Part shown: positions 1 through 7,348 of the stretch, piece after piece | How positions within the stretch are numbered: the stretch's first letter is position 1 | Layout: the number at the start of each line of letters is the position of its first letter | Assembly (NCBI GenBank): GCA_026996985.1 | Contig: JALWJR010000068.1 | Span: 1-11,556 of the forward strand | From: Candidatus Kaiserbacteria bacterium | Lineage (GTDB): Bacteria; Patescibacteriota; Minisyncoccia; Phycocordibacterales; UBA2100 | Length of the DNA: 11,556 nt | Direction: 5' to 3' | Made by a program: the position numbers and the translations under genes | Notes under the pieces: generated by a model | The model's database searches: none | Seen by the model: the letters and a program-made list of their open reading frames with translations, nothing else | What the model was told of the DNA's origin: nothing

Positions 1-179
1 ATTTTAGGCTTAACTACCGTAAATTCGGGGAATTTTTCTTCATAAAGATCTTTCCAGCGCTTTGGGTTTGTCTGTTGTTTGTCGGGAATATCCACCACAA
101 TCTCAGATAAATACGCTTCGTACTCCTCCTGCTTTAGAAAAGATTCTCCTCCGTGGATATGAATTAAAAACTTTGTCAT
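1..179 (-). CDS. alpha/beta hydrolase-like protein (RBBP9/YdeN-type), N-terminal part only
   Basis: The gene runs off the left edge, so only the first 59 codons are visible. It begins MTKFLIHIHGGESF, where the hydrophobic strand followed by HIHGG matches the first beta strand and oxyanion-loop region of small serine hydrolases of the RBBP9/YdeN type. The later KRWKDLYEEKF and PEFTVVKPK segments resemble those in Parcubacterial members as I remember them. The nucleophile elbow and catalytic His lie outside the window, so activity cannot be judged. ATG at 179 is the natural start because the conserved first strand begins immediately. No Shine-Dalgarno sequence precedes it. A TAATAT box ends 6 nt before the ATG, which suggests a leaderless mRNA. 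It is divergent from pnp. The family call is from sequence resemblance; the substrate is unknown. Confidence 0.6.
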   Translation of the reverse strand, partial: MTKFLIHIHGGESFLKQEEYEAYLSEIVVDIPDKQQTNPKRWKDLYEEKFPEFTVVKPK

Positions 180-185
180 AAAAAA

Positions 186-213
186 ATATTAACAAACCGC
201 CCAAGGAAAACAA
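186..213 (-). promoter_or_regulatory. candidate leaderless promoter of the hydrolase-like gene
   Basis: On the minus strand a TTGTTT -35-like box (208-213) and a TAATAT -10-like box (186-191) are 16 bp apart. The -10 box ends 6 nt before the ATG at 179, which would place the RNA start on or next to the initiation codon. The hexamers are only moderate matches; the support comes mainly from the same spacing at other genes in the window. Confidence 0.4.
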
Positions 214-225
214 ACTCGCACCGGC

Positions 226-253
226 TTAACAAACATCTTCTTTATGCTATAGT
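226..253 (+). promoter_or_regulatory. pnp promoter, extended -10 type
   Basis: TTAACA (226-231) and TATAGT (248-253) each match the sigma-70 consensus at five of six positions. They are 16 bp apart, and TGC precedes the -10 box to give an extended -10 element. The predicted RNA start is near 260, leaving a leader of about 89 nt before the pnp ATG. This is the only plus-strand gene here with an obvious long leader. Confidence 0.6.
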
Positions 254-273
254 TGCTGGTATTATAAGAGCAA

Positions 274-324
274 GCTGCGCAGACAGCATTGAACGTTTCT
301 GCGTTCAATTCTGAAGCGCGCAGC
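274..324 (+). promoter_or_regulatory. long hairpin in the pnp 5' leader
   Basis: GCTGCGC (274-280) pairs with GCGCAGC (318-324), CAG (284-286) with CTG (311-313), and ATTGAACG (288-295) with CGTTCAAT (302-309) around a TTTCTG loop. The result is an 18-bp irregular helix broken by one internal loop and one 1x1 mismatch, lying wholly inside the predicted leader. In Escherichia coli, pnp mRNA is autoregulated through RNase III cleavage of a leader hairpin followed by PNPase attack. The position and shape here suggest a similar scheme, which is inference. There is no U-run after the stem, so a terminator is unlikely. Confidence 0.6.
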
Positions 325-348
325 ATTGCATAAATAATTTTAAAACAT

Positions 349-2526
349 ATGAAAGTTATAAAAGAGTATTCTACAGAAGTTGGCGATAAAAAACTTGTCG
401 CGCAATTTACAGACCTTACAGACCAAACAAACGGCTCAGTGGTAATAAAATATGGAGATACGGCGGTGCTGGCTACAGCGGTTATGGGAAAAGAAAAAGA
501 GGGTCAAAGCTGGTTTCCTCTTTCGGTTGAATTTGAAGAAAAATTTTATGCCGCGGGTGCGATTTTGGGAAGTCGTTTCCGAAGAAGAGAAGGCATGCCT
601 TCGGAAGAGGCTGTTTTGTCGGCTCGCGTTGTTGACAGAACAATAAGACCTCTGTTTGATCAACGCCTGCGTCGTGATGTACAAGTTGTAATAACAGTGC
701 TTTCAATAGGAGATGAAGACCCGGATGTGCTCGGTGTTATCGGAGCATCTCTTGCTCTGGGTACATCGGATATTCCATGGAACGGTCCTGTCTCTGCGGT
801 AAGAATTGGCCAAACCACAGACTCAGATGAGTTCATAATAAACCCCAACTACTCCGAAAGAACAAGCGAAAGAGAGCGTTTGGACCTTCTGGCATGCGGT
901 AAAGACGGAAACATAAACATGATTGAAGTGGGAGCCAAACAAATTAAAGAGGAGGTTCTCATTCAAGCGCTGGAGAGGGCAAAACAAGAGCACGACAAAC
1001 TACAAAACTGGCAAAAACAAATTATTGCGGAAATAGGTAAAGAAAAACAAAAAATTGAATTTAAAGAGTCGTCTGAGGAGCTTGTTGCTTTGTTTGAAGA
1101 TAAAATAGCGCCCAAAATGCTAGATTATGTGTTTGGTCAAAATGCTGCATATGCTCTGAAAGATGAGTGGATGCAAGCTGTTAAAGAGTTCTTGCCCGAA
1201 GATCAATGGCAAAATGCCGATGATTATTTTGAAAATAAAATAGATGAATTGGTACACAAAGAGGCCATAGAAAACGAACGAAGACAAGATGGGCGAGCGC
1301 TGGACGAGATAAGAGAACTTTACACCGAAGTGGGAAGCATTTCCCCGATAGTACACGGAACGGGAATTTTCTACAGAGGCGGAACGCATGTTATGTCTGT
1401 TGTAACTTTGGGTGGTCCGGAAGACGCTCTTTTGCTTGATACCATTGAATTTCAAGATACTCCGAAACGCTTTATGCACCATTACAATTTTCCGCCATTT
1501 TCAGTGGGAGAGGTCGGAAAAGTCGGAGGTTTTAACAGAAGACAAATCGGCCACGGAGCTCTTGTGGAAAAAGCTCTGCGTGCGGTTATACCTTCTCAAG
1601 AAGAGTTTCCGTATACAATTCGTGTCGTTTCAGAGACAATGGCAAGCAACGGTTCATCATCTCAGGCGAGTGTCTGCGCGTCAACTTTGGCTCTTATGGA
1701 TGCCGGGGTACCCATTAAAGCACCGGTTGCCGGAATTGCAATGGGTCTTATGTCAGACCCATCATTGGTGGGGGAGAATACTTGGCCTGAAGGCAAATAT
1801 AAAATCCTTACAGACATTCAAGGTCCCGAGGATCATTTCGGTGACATGGACTTTAAAGTGGCGGGAACCGCAAATGGAGTTGTTGCCGTGCAAATGGATG
1901 TGAAAGTTGACGGTGTGCCGATTCATGTATTGGCGGAAGCTTTTGAACAAGCAAAACGCGCAAGATTGCAAATTCTTGATGTAATGCTTCAGACCATAGA
2001 CAAGCCAAGACCGGAGATTAGCCCAAATGCCCCAAAAATAGAAGTAATGAAAATAAAACCCGAGCAAATAGGGCTTGTTATAGGTTCAGGTGGGAAAACA
2101 ATAAACAAAATAAAAGAAGAGACCCAAGTCTCCGATATTACAATAGAAGATGATGGAGTAGTTTATATAACCGGCAAAGGGGATTCTGTTTCTAACGCCA
2201 AAAGAAAAATAGAGGAGCTTACAAAAGAGTATGAAGTTGGTGAAAGGTTTAACGAGGCTGAAGTTGTAAAGTTGGCCGATTTTGGCGCATTTGTTAAAAT
2301 AGGAGAGAACGCGGAAGGGTTGGTGCACATTTCCGAGATTGCGCCTTTCAGAATAGATAAAGTTGCAAATGTGCTGTCTGTCGGTGAGAAAGTACCGGTT
2401 GTTATAAAAAACATAGATGAACAAGACAGAATAAACCTGTCAATTAAAGATGCCGACCCGAAATTTATGGAGAAAAAGGGAATAAAACCAAATGAACAAC
2501 AACAGCAACATAAACCAAAACAATAG
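349..2526 (+). CDS. pnp: polyribonucleotide nucleotidyltransferase (PNPase)
   Basis: PNPase degrades RNA 3' to 5' by phosphorolysis and can add nucleotides in reverse; it acts as a ring-shaped trimer in the cytoplasm. The full family architecture is present in 725 residues (E. coli: 711). A first RNase PH domain (about 10-145) is followed by a helical linker (about 225-300) and a second RNase PH domain (about 316-540). Next come a KH domain with the GSGG loop at 579-582 and an S1 domain (about 628-698) containing DFGAFVKI. The catalytic motif DIQGPEDHFGDMDFK is intact; D489 and D495 correspond to the E. coli catalytic aspartates D486 and D492. The FMHHYNFPPFSVGE and RRQIGHG phosphate-site motifs are also present. 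A Gln-rich tail (EQQQQHKPKQ) ends the protein and overlaps the next gene. No Shine-Dalgarno site is evident; the ATG fits the family N-terminus. Confidence 0.98.
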   Translation: MKVIKEYSTEVGDKKLVAQFTDLTDQTNGSVVIKYGDTAVLATAVMGKEKEGQSWFPLSVEFEEKFYAAGAILGSRFRRREGMPSEEAVLSARVVDRTIRPLFDQRLRRDVQVVITVLSIGDEDPDVLGVIGASLALGTSDIPWNGPVSAVRIGQTTDSDEFIINPNYSERTSERERLDLLACGKDGNINMIEVGAKQIKEEVLIQALERAKQEHDKLQNWQKQIIAEIGKEKQKIEFKESSEELVALFEDKIAPKMLDYVFGQNAAYALKDEWMQAVKEFLPEDQWQNADDYFENKIDELVHKEAIENERRQDGRALDEIRELYTEVGSISPIVHGTGIFYRGGTHVMSVVTLGGPEDALLLDTIEFQDTPKRFMHHYNFPPFSVGEVGKVGGFNRRQIGHGALVEKALRAVIPSQEEFPYTIRVVSETMASNGSSSQASVCASTLALMDAGVPIKAPVAGIAMGLMSDPSLVGENTWPEGKYKILTDIQGPEDHFGDMDFKVAGTANGVVAVQMDVKVDGVPIHVLAEAFEQAKRARLQILDVMLQTIDKPRPEISPNAPKIEVMKIKPEQIGLVIGSGGKTINKIKEETQVSDITIEDDGVVYITGKGDSVSNAKRKIEELTKEYEVGERFNEAEVVKLADFGAFVKIGENAEGLVHISEIAPFRIDKVANVLSVGEKVPVVIKNIDEQDRINLSIKDADPKFMEKKGIKPNEQQQQHKPKQ

Positions 2527-3592
2527 CAAACCGCAGACGGGCGTGCCTTCCGATATCAAAAAAAACATTGGAGATTCTTATCACTCCAACATTACAGATA
2601 AAAACAATTTAATTGCTGAAAAAAAAGAGGGTCCGGACTCGTATACATACAATCCACCCTCAGAGAATATCACAGAAAAAGAGCAAAACAGTGAAAAACC
2701 GCAAGAGTTGCAACAGACAAACAAACAAAAACCCAAAGCTCTTATTCACACTTATAAAACAGATGTTGAAAATTTGGTAAAAAAACAAAAGCTGTCTCTG
2801 ATGAAAATGGTTACAGCTCAAGCCGATGCTGACAAAAGAGAGTTGTTTGAGCTAAACCCCAAAAAAGAAACAAAGAAAAGAAAATCAAACTTCATGTCTC
2901 TAATTCCGGCTATATCTTTTTCTCTGATTTTTATAGGGATTGTTGCTCTGTCGGCAAGTTATTATGTCTATTTTACCCCTTCTCCACAGCCGAGCCTACC
3001 CCAGAGTTACAAAACATTTTTCTTTACTGACAAAACAGAGACTTTGGATATCACGGAGAAAACTCCGGAATCAATCAAAAGAGCTTTAATAACTTTAAGA
3101 GATACCTCCTTTTATCCCAAAGGGTCTGTGGTTAATATGGTTTTGGTAACCTCATCACAAGAGGTGTTACAACCTATAACTTTACGTAAATTCTTTGAAA
3201 TTTTCAATGCAAGATTTCCGGAAGAATATAAAAATTACCTGTCAGACAATTTTATGTTTGGTTGGTACAGTAGCGGAGATAAAAATCTTCCGTTTCTGGT
3301 TATAAAAACTTCATCTTTTGATTATACATTTGCCGGTCTTTTAAACTGGGAGGATAAAATGGAAGATGATTTTTATCCAATATTTACGGTTGATAGCATA
3401 TCAATTAAAGAAAAATACGGGGGCACCAAATTTACAGACAGCACTCTTGCAAATGTTGATGTGAGGGTGCAGAAAAACTCAAAAGGGGAGGTTAGGTTAA
3501 TTTACGGTTTTGTTAAAAACGATACCGTTTTGATAACCGTTGGTGTCACCCCTTTTGTAGAGATAACAAAGCGTTTGCGCGCAACAAATTAA
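2492..3592 (+). CDS. single-pass membrane protein of unknown function
   Basis: I do not recognise a named family. The 366-residue product has three parts. First is a polar, Asn/Lys/Glu/Gln-rich and probably disordered cytoplasmic region (1-130). A basic KKRK cluster then leads into one transmembrane helix (about 137-159, SLIPAISFSLIFIGIVALSA). The remaining 200 or so residues (160-366) look like a folded external domain of mixed strands and helices. The start lies 35 nt inside pnp in another frame, with an AAGGG about 10 nt upstream as a weak ribosome site. No other Met occurs before residue about 104, so ATG 2492 is the best start. The overlap suggests translation coupled to pnp, although a link to RNA decay does not follow. 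The overlapping CAA/AAC-rich DNA encodes poly-Gln in pnp and poly-Asn here. The topology is inferred from hydrophobicity and charge. Confidence 0.85.
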   Translation: MNNNSNINQNNSKPQTGVPSDIKKNIGDSYHSNITDKNNLIAEKKEGPDSYTYNPPSENITEKEQNSEKPQELQQTNKQKPKALIHTYKTDVENLVKKQKLSLMKMVTAQADADKRELFELNPKKETKKRKSNFMSLIPAISFSLIFIGIVALSASYYVYFTPSPQPSLPQSYKTFFFTDKTETLDITEKTPESIKRALITLRDTSFYPKGSVVNMVLVTSSQEVLQPITLRKFFEIFNARFPEEYKNYLSDNFMFGWYSSGDKNLPFLVIKTSSFDYTFAGLLNWEDKMEDDFYPIFTVDSISIKEKYGGTKFTDSTLANVDVRVQKNSKGEVRLIYGFVKNDTVLITVGVTPFVEITKRLRATN

Positions 3593-3602
3593 ATGCTAAA
3601 AT
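3574..3602 (+). promoter_or_regulatory. leaderless promoter of the DksA/TraR-type gene
   Basis: A TGC-TAAAAT extended -10 (3594-3602) ends exactly 6 nt before ATG 3609. TTTGCG (3574-3579, 17-bp spacer) or TTGCGC one base later may act as -35. The -35 lies within the end of the upstream coding region. The predicted RNA start coincides with the initiation codon, and no Shine-Dalgarno sequence is present. Confidence 0.55.
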
Positions 3603-3608
3603 AGCTCT

Positions 3609-3974
3609 ATGCTTGATTCAACAAAAATTGAACACTTTAGGCAAAAACTCTTGCAAGAAAAAGAGCGCCTTGAACTTGAACTTACCGACATAGGCGCCAT
3701 AAACTCGGCAGATGGAGTTGACTGGAGCGGAACCCCGGGAGAGTTGGAAGTGAGCTCGGAAGACAGAAACGAATTGGCAGACAAAATAGAGGAGCAACAA
3801 ACAAACGAAGCGATAGTGTCTGAACTTGAGGCGAGAAAGCTGGCGGTTGAAGAGGCCTTAAAAAGAATAGAGAACGGGACATACGGGGTGTGCAAAGTTT
3901 GCGGAAAACCGATAGATGAAGAAAGGCTTGATGCCAACCCGGCATCCGACACTTGCATAGAACACGCTGAGTAA
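3609..3974 (+). CDS. TraR/DksA-type zinc finger protein
   Basis: Proteins of this family enter the secondary channel of RNA polymerase and alter initiation, often together with ppGpp. The 121-residue product has the expected order. An N-terminal helix rich in Glu/Lys/Leu (5-27) is followed by a GVDWSGTPGELE segment (36-47), a second long helix (51-88) and then the zinc region. The zinc ligands are C95, C98, C116 and H119, in CKVCGKP ... DTCIEHAE. Classical DksA has four cysteines, so the last ligand being His is a variant; I recall it in Patescibacterial homologues. The KRIENGTYGVC segment before the finger is typical of the family. It is shorter than E. coli DksA (151 residues), and whether it has DksA-like activity is not certain. 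The start is fixed by the family N-terminus and a -10 box 6 nt upstream. Confidence 0.9.
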   Translation: MLDSTKIEHFRQKLLQEKERLELELTDIGAINSADGVDWSGTPGELEVSSEDRNELADKIEEQQTNEAIVSELEARKLAVEEALKRIENGTYGVCKVCGKPIDEERLDANPASDTCIEHAE

Positions 3975-3989
3975 ATCAACAGGTCTCTA

Positions 3990-4017
3990 TTGTTTTAAAT
4001 TATTTCTTTGTAATAAT
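3990..4017 (+). promoter_or_regulatory. leaderless promoter of the 679-residue secreted protein
   Basis: TTGTTT (3990-3995) and an AATAAT -10-like box preceded by TGT (extended -10, 4009-4017) are 16 bp apart. The box ends 6 nt before ATG 4024. The whole promoter fits in the 49-bp gap after the DksA/TraR-type gene. Confidence 0.5.
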
Positions 4018-4023
4018 TTAAGC

Positions 4024-6063
4024 ATGAAGCGTGCTTTTGTTTTTTCTTTATTTGCTTTTTTGTTTACAGTTGCGTTTGCTTCCGCTCAAACAACGACTTG
4101 GAAAAACCCGACAAACGACTTTCTCTTTTGGAAATTTATAGACGGTTATGTAAAGTTTTACAACATTAAATATTTGGATGTTGCAAAACTGCAAATTCCA
4201 AATGATGCTGACGTGATACTCGCTTACACCTCTGAAAAAGATGTCTACGACCTTAAACATGACGGCATTCCTTTAATTGTTTTGGGAAAGTGGTACTGGT
4301 TTAAACCTTCGTTTGTTTTTGCATATAACCTATTGTCGAAGCACGCTTTTGATAGGGTACTGGATTTAAAGCTTGGCATTTTCCCAAATATCACCTACAA
4401 ATCAAAAGGGATTAACACGCCACCTAAAAATATTGTTATCTTATACAAATCACATTTGTGTAAATATCGTCCTTGGTGGCACTGGTGGAAGCCGTGTGTC
4501 AACAAAAAACAAATGGAATATAAGCTAAAATTATTCTATCCACTTTTTAAAAAAGAGCCGACTGTAAAAAATTTGTCTGTAAAATATAAAGCAAACATAT
4601 ACAAAGATGGGCGAGCACTTAAAAGCGGTGAGAAAATTAATCAAGGCAAAGTTTTGCTTAAATTTGAAAACCAAAATGATAACGACATACTCTGGTACGC
4701 TCCAAAAATTTGGTATTACACTTTGGTTTATGTGCGAACAAAATATGGTTGGAACAAGTGGCACGCTCTGTTTGACAGAAATCTGGTTTGGCAGTTTTTG
4801 GGAGGAAGAAAAAATAAAGGAATGTGGATTGCACCGATGGAGTTGCCAAATGCCGAATGCAGGGAAGAAGACTTATTGGTTATAAGACCTTTGTGGAGAA
4901 TTTATCACGGACTTTTTGATAACATTACACATTTTGTAACAATTGCCGTCTACAAACCGACAAAACACATAGAAGGAATAGAGAACTTGAATTGTCAACA
5001 AACACAAGAGGGATGGGAGTGTGACTTAACACCCGGTACACACAAAATATCTTTCGTATTTTCAACTACAACCTTGAGAGCTTATCACTCATACATGCGT
5101 CCTAAATGGAGATTTTGGTACGGTTGGTATGATTGGAACAAGTGCCTTGGAATAAATTCTCCTTTATATGAGAAAATTGCGGAACAAAACACATGCTTGA
5201 AAGATGATGATGACTGCGATGAACATGAATACGGCAAAAAACACGCATTTGAATATAAAAAGGAAATTCATGATAAAGAGGCTGAGTTTAGAATTTACGA
5301 AAGAACAATACCTGAACAGAAAATAAGCTACACACTCTATGTTCAACCGCAAAATAACCCGCCTGAGAGTCCCGATATTTCCGTATCCGAATACGGAAAA
5401 GTGGGCGAGTCTGTAAATGCAACATTTTCAACTTCAGACATTGAAAACGACCCGGTTTACTTTGAGATTCAATGGGAAGAGAATGGGGAAATTGAAAGAT
5501 ATCCTCAGACCGGTTTTGTATCAAGCCAAAATACATATTCGCTCTCTCATATATATAACAGCTCGGGAGAAAAACAAATCAAAATCAGAGCAAAAGACGG
5601 AGAAGGCGAGTCTTTATGGAGACAAACGTCAACCACAATTTATAATTCTGCCAGCGTCTCATTCAGCGCAAACCAATATTTAATACCAAAAAACACAAGT
5701 GTCATTTTAAGCTGGAATTCAGAAAATACCACATACTGTAGCGCTTCCGGAGGTTGGGGTGGAACAAAGCCTCTTGCCGGCAGTGAAAGAACACAAAACC
5801 TTACCGAATTTAAAAACACTTTTACTCTTGAATGTGGCAATCCAGCATCCTCAAGTACGGCAGAGTTTGACATTTACACCTACGCTTGCGGTGACGGAAT
5901 CTGCACAGTTGGAGTAGAAGACTGCAACAGTTGCGCAAGCGACTGTGGGCTATGTTCAGCCCCCAAGGACAAATGGGATGTTTTGTTTGATATGACATCA
6001 AACCCGATTCAGATAAGATACGGAGTTGACCCTGATGAGGTGGATGTAAATCAACAAAATTAG
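4024..6063 (+). CDS. large secreted multidomain surface protein, Trp-rich, with PKD-like and Cys-rich modules
   Basis: The 679-residue product starts with a clear Sec signal peptide (MKR, hydrophobic core, cleavage probably after ASA at residue 21). Residues 22-430 match no family I know and are very rich in Trp, Tyr, Phe and Lys. Two aromatic patches stand out: RPWWHWWKPC (149-158) and PKWRFWYGWYDWNKC (360-374). An acidic CLKDDDDCDEH stretch (391-401) could bind a metal. Residues about 445-543 resemble a PKD domain, and about 544-618 an Ig-like module (SWNSENTTYCSASGGWGG) common in Patescibacterial surface proteins. A Cys-rich motif of the form CGDGxC-E-DC-C-DCG-C follows, with Cys at 622, 627, 634, 637, 641 and 644. 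There is no C-terminal membrane anchor or LPXTG signal, so the protein is either released or held by partners. Many paired Cys suggest disulfide bonding outside the cell. A carbohydrate-binding or adhesion role is possible from the aromatic patches but unproven. Confidence 0.88.
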   Translation: MKRAFVFSLFAFLFTVAFASAQTTTWKNPTNDFLFWKFIDGYVKFYNIKYLDVAKLQIPNDADVILAYTSEKDVYDLKHDGIPLIVLGKWYWFKPSFVFAYNLLSKHAFDRVLDLKLGIFPNITYKSKGINTPPKNIVILYKSHLCKYRPWWHWWKPCVNKKQMEYKLKLFYPLFKKEPTVKNLSVKYKANIYKDGRALKSGEKINQGKVLLKFENQNDNDILWYAPKIWYYTLVYVRTKYGWNKWHALFDRNLVWQFLGGRKNKGMWIAPMELPNAECREEDLLVIRPLWRIYHGLFDNITHFVTIAVYKPTKHIEGIENLNCQQTQEGWECDLTPGTHKISFVFSTTTLRAYHSYMRPKWRFWYGWYDWNKCLGINSPLYEKIAEQNTCLKDDDDCDEHEYGKKHAFEYKKEIHDKEAEFRIYERTIPEQKISYTLYVQPQNNPPESPDISVSEYGKVGESVNATFSTSDIENDPVYFEIQWEENGEIERYPQTGFVSSQNTYSLSHIYNSSGEKQIKIRAKDGEGESLWRQTSTTIYNSASVSFSANQYLIPKNTSVILSWNSENTTYCSASGGWGGTKPLAGSERTQNLTEFKNTFTLECGNPASSSTAEFDIYTYACGDGICTVGVEDCNSCASDCGLCSAPKDKWDVLFDMTSNPIQIRYGVDPDEVDVNQQN

Positions 6064-6110
6064 ACCTGTTTCCAAATATGCACTTTGTGTTGTTTGGGAA
6101 CAGGTCTAAT
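6059..6110 (+). terminator. long perfect hairpin at the end of the secreted protein gene
   Basis: Positions 6059-6076 pair with 6093-6110 over 18 bp with one G-U pair, and part of the 16-nt loop can pair further (CAC with GTG). The TAG stop codon of the upstream gene is inside the left arm. On the plus strand the stem is followed by AAAGATTTTC, a weak U tract. On the minus strand it is followed by ATTTTGTTG, so it may also act as a second terminator for the converging operon. Confidence 0.65.
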
Positions 6111-6126
6111 AAAGATTTTCACACAA

Positions 6127-6152
6127 AAAGAAAGCCCGAACTAGTCGGGCTT
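6127..6152 (-). terminator. Rho-independent terminator of the minus-strand operon
   Basis: AAGCCCGA (6132-6139) pairs with TCGGGCTT (6145-6152) around a 5-nt loop. Read on the minus strand, the GC-rich stem is followed by CTTTTTGTG, a typical U tract. It starts 14 nt after the stop codon of the 51-residue gene, which supports that short gene as the last of the operon. Confidence 0.8.
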
Positions 6153-6165
6153 ACAGTTTATCTGT

Positions 6166-6321
6166 TTAGGTTACTTTCTCGGGAACTTTCTCCGGCACCT
6201 TCTCGGGCGCGGGAGAAGGGGTGGGGTCCGGCACGCTAATAGGCTTGTGTACCGGGTTTTCAACCGGCTCTTTGGCCGGTATCGGGCGTGAGCCCGGCTG
6301 GTCCATTTTTATGTTGACCAT
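6166..6321 (-). CDS. 51-residue proline-rich peptide
   Basis: This small gene encodes MVNIKMDQPGSRPIPAK, a Pro/Val/Glu/Lys-rich middle, and an ending of three VPEK-type repeats (KVPEKVPEKVT). There is no signal peptide, membrane helix or Cys. Three things support it as real. A strong Shine-Dalgarno sequence (AAGGAGGAG) sits 4 nt before the ATG. Only 1 nt separates its start from the stop of the 341-residue gene upstream, so translation is probably coupled. A good terminator follows 14 nt after its stop. The DNA is about 65% GC over 6181-6300, far above its surroundings. The repeats suggest an extended, probably unfolded chain. I do not recognise the family; it could be a partner or tail of the 341-residue protein. 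Confidence 0.75.
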   Translation of the reverse strand: MVNIKMDQPGSRPIPAKEPVENPVHKPISVPDPTPSPAPEKVPEKVPEKVT

Positions 6322-6322
6322 A

Positions 6323-7348
6323 TTACTCCTCCTTTCTTATCTCCTCTTCCAGCTCTCCCAAAAGGGAGATAAATTTTCCTGAGAGGGTTCCTCTTTTAAG
6401 AAGCAATTGCTCCTCCCAAGAGGTGGATGATGATAGGCTTTTCACCTCATCGTGAAGCAGGTCATGTAATTCAACAATTGCATCAAAAACGAGATCATCT
6501 TCAATTGACCTGGGTTTTTGTACAAAACTTGAGTGAACCCAGGGAAAATCCAGCATATATCCTATTTGATGCTCAACCATAATCTGAAGGGTTTTGTCGT
6601 ATAACTTCTCGCCCAACTCGGCCCAAAACCCTCCATACCTTCTGTGTACAAGCAAGCTGGATATAAGATTAAACCTTTTTATATCTCCTTTTGTGCACGG
6701 CCCGGCGAGAATGTCAGTCCTGTGTTTTCCACTCTTCCAAGGTAGACGGAAATAGACTTGCTTGGACCCGTTTGCATCTTTTGTGTAGTAAAGAAAGTTT
6801 CTGTCAAAAGTGCTTGTCTGCCCTCCAACTCCATGGAGGACCGGTCTTATGCCACAGGCGATGCAGGTTTTGCCATGGCCTGAGAAGGTTGTTTTCAATT
6901 GCTCTTTACTGGAAAACCTTCTTATAATGTCAGATGAGGCATAAAAAAGAATACTTAAAACCGCCGCGTCTCTGCCTTCCAGTTTTCCAGGAGCGCAAAG
7001 CTGAAGTTGATAGTTGGTGTTTTGGAACACTCTGGCACCGGTTAGCCTCTCCAAATGTGAGATCAAAGCTAACGCAGCATCGCTGTTGCCAACCGGTGGC
7101 AGGACAAAACACCATGCTCCGGCTTCCTGCTTAAACATATTTGTGTGTTTAACATGCAAGGGTGTTCTTTGACCTCCGCTGTCCATCGTTCCGATAAGAC
7201 AATCAAACAACACGTCAAAAAGTCCTTCATCTACCACGCAATGGATTTTCATTCCTATCGGAAGAAGTGCATGTTTAATTTGGCGATAATTTTTAAGTGT
7301 TTTGCCAACCGAGTAGAAAAACAGGTCTTCCACATCGTACCAGTACAT
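6323..7348 (-). CDS. unrecognised 341-residue cytoplasmic protein
   Basis: I find no known family. The protein has no signal peptide and no convincing membrane helix, so it is probably cytoplasmic and globular. Visible features are an aromatic N-terminus (MYWYDVEDLFFYSVGK), a central CIACGIRP (CxxC) near residue 165 that could be part of a metal or redox site, and a YFRLPWKSGKHRTDIL segment near 206. The last 70 residues are acidic and helical, ending LLGELEEEIRKEE, which suits a coiled coil. AAGGAGG lies 5 nt before the ATG and fixes the start. It is the first gene of a two-gene operon with the 51-residue peptide and runs against both neighbours. Its conventional promoter, leader and strong Shine-Dalgarno site differ from the leaderless genes around it, which may mean recent acquisition or a need for high or regulated translation. 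Function unknown. Confidence 0.85.
   Translation of the reverse strand: MYWYDVEDLFFYSVGKTLKNYRQIKHALLPIGMKIHCVVDEGLFDVLFDCLIGTMDSGGQRTPLHVKHTNMFKQEAGAWCFVLPPVGNSDAALALISHLERLTGARVFQNTNYQLQLCAPGKLEGRDAAVLSILFYASSDIIRRFSSKEQLKTTFSGHGKTCIACGIRPVLHGVGGQTSTFDRNFLYYTKDANGSKQVYFRLPWKSGKHRTDILAGPCTKGDIKRFNLISSLLVHRRYGGFWAELGEKLYDKTLQIMVEHQIGYMLDFPWVHSSFVQKPRSIEDDLVFDAIVELHDLLHDEVKSLSSSTSWEEQLLLKRGTLSGKFISLLGELEEEIRKEE

Noticed and set aside
349..2526. Several antisense and out-of-frame open stretches of 60-160 codons inside pnp and other large genes
   Set aside because: They lie wholly within strongly supported genes in other frames and show no signal peptide, motif or start signal of their own.
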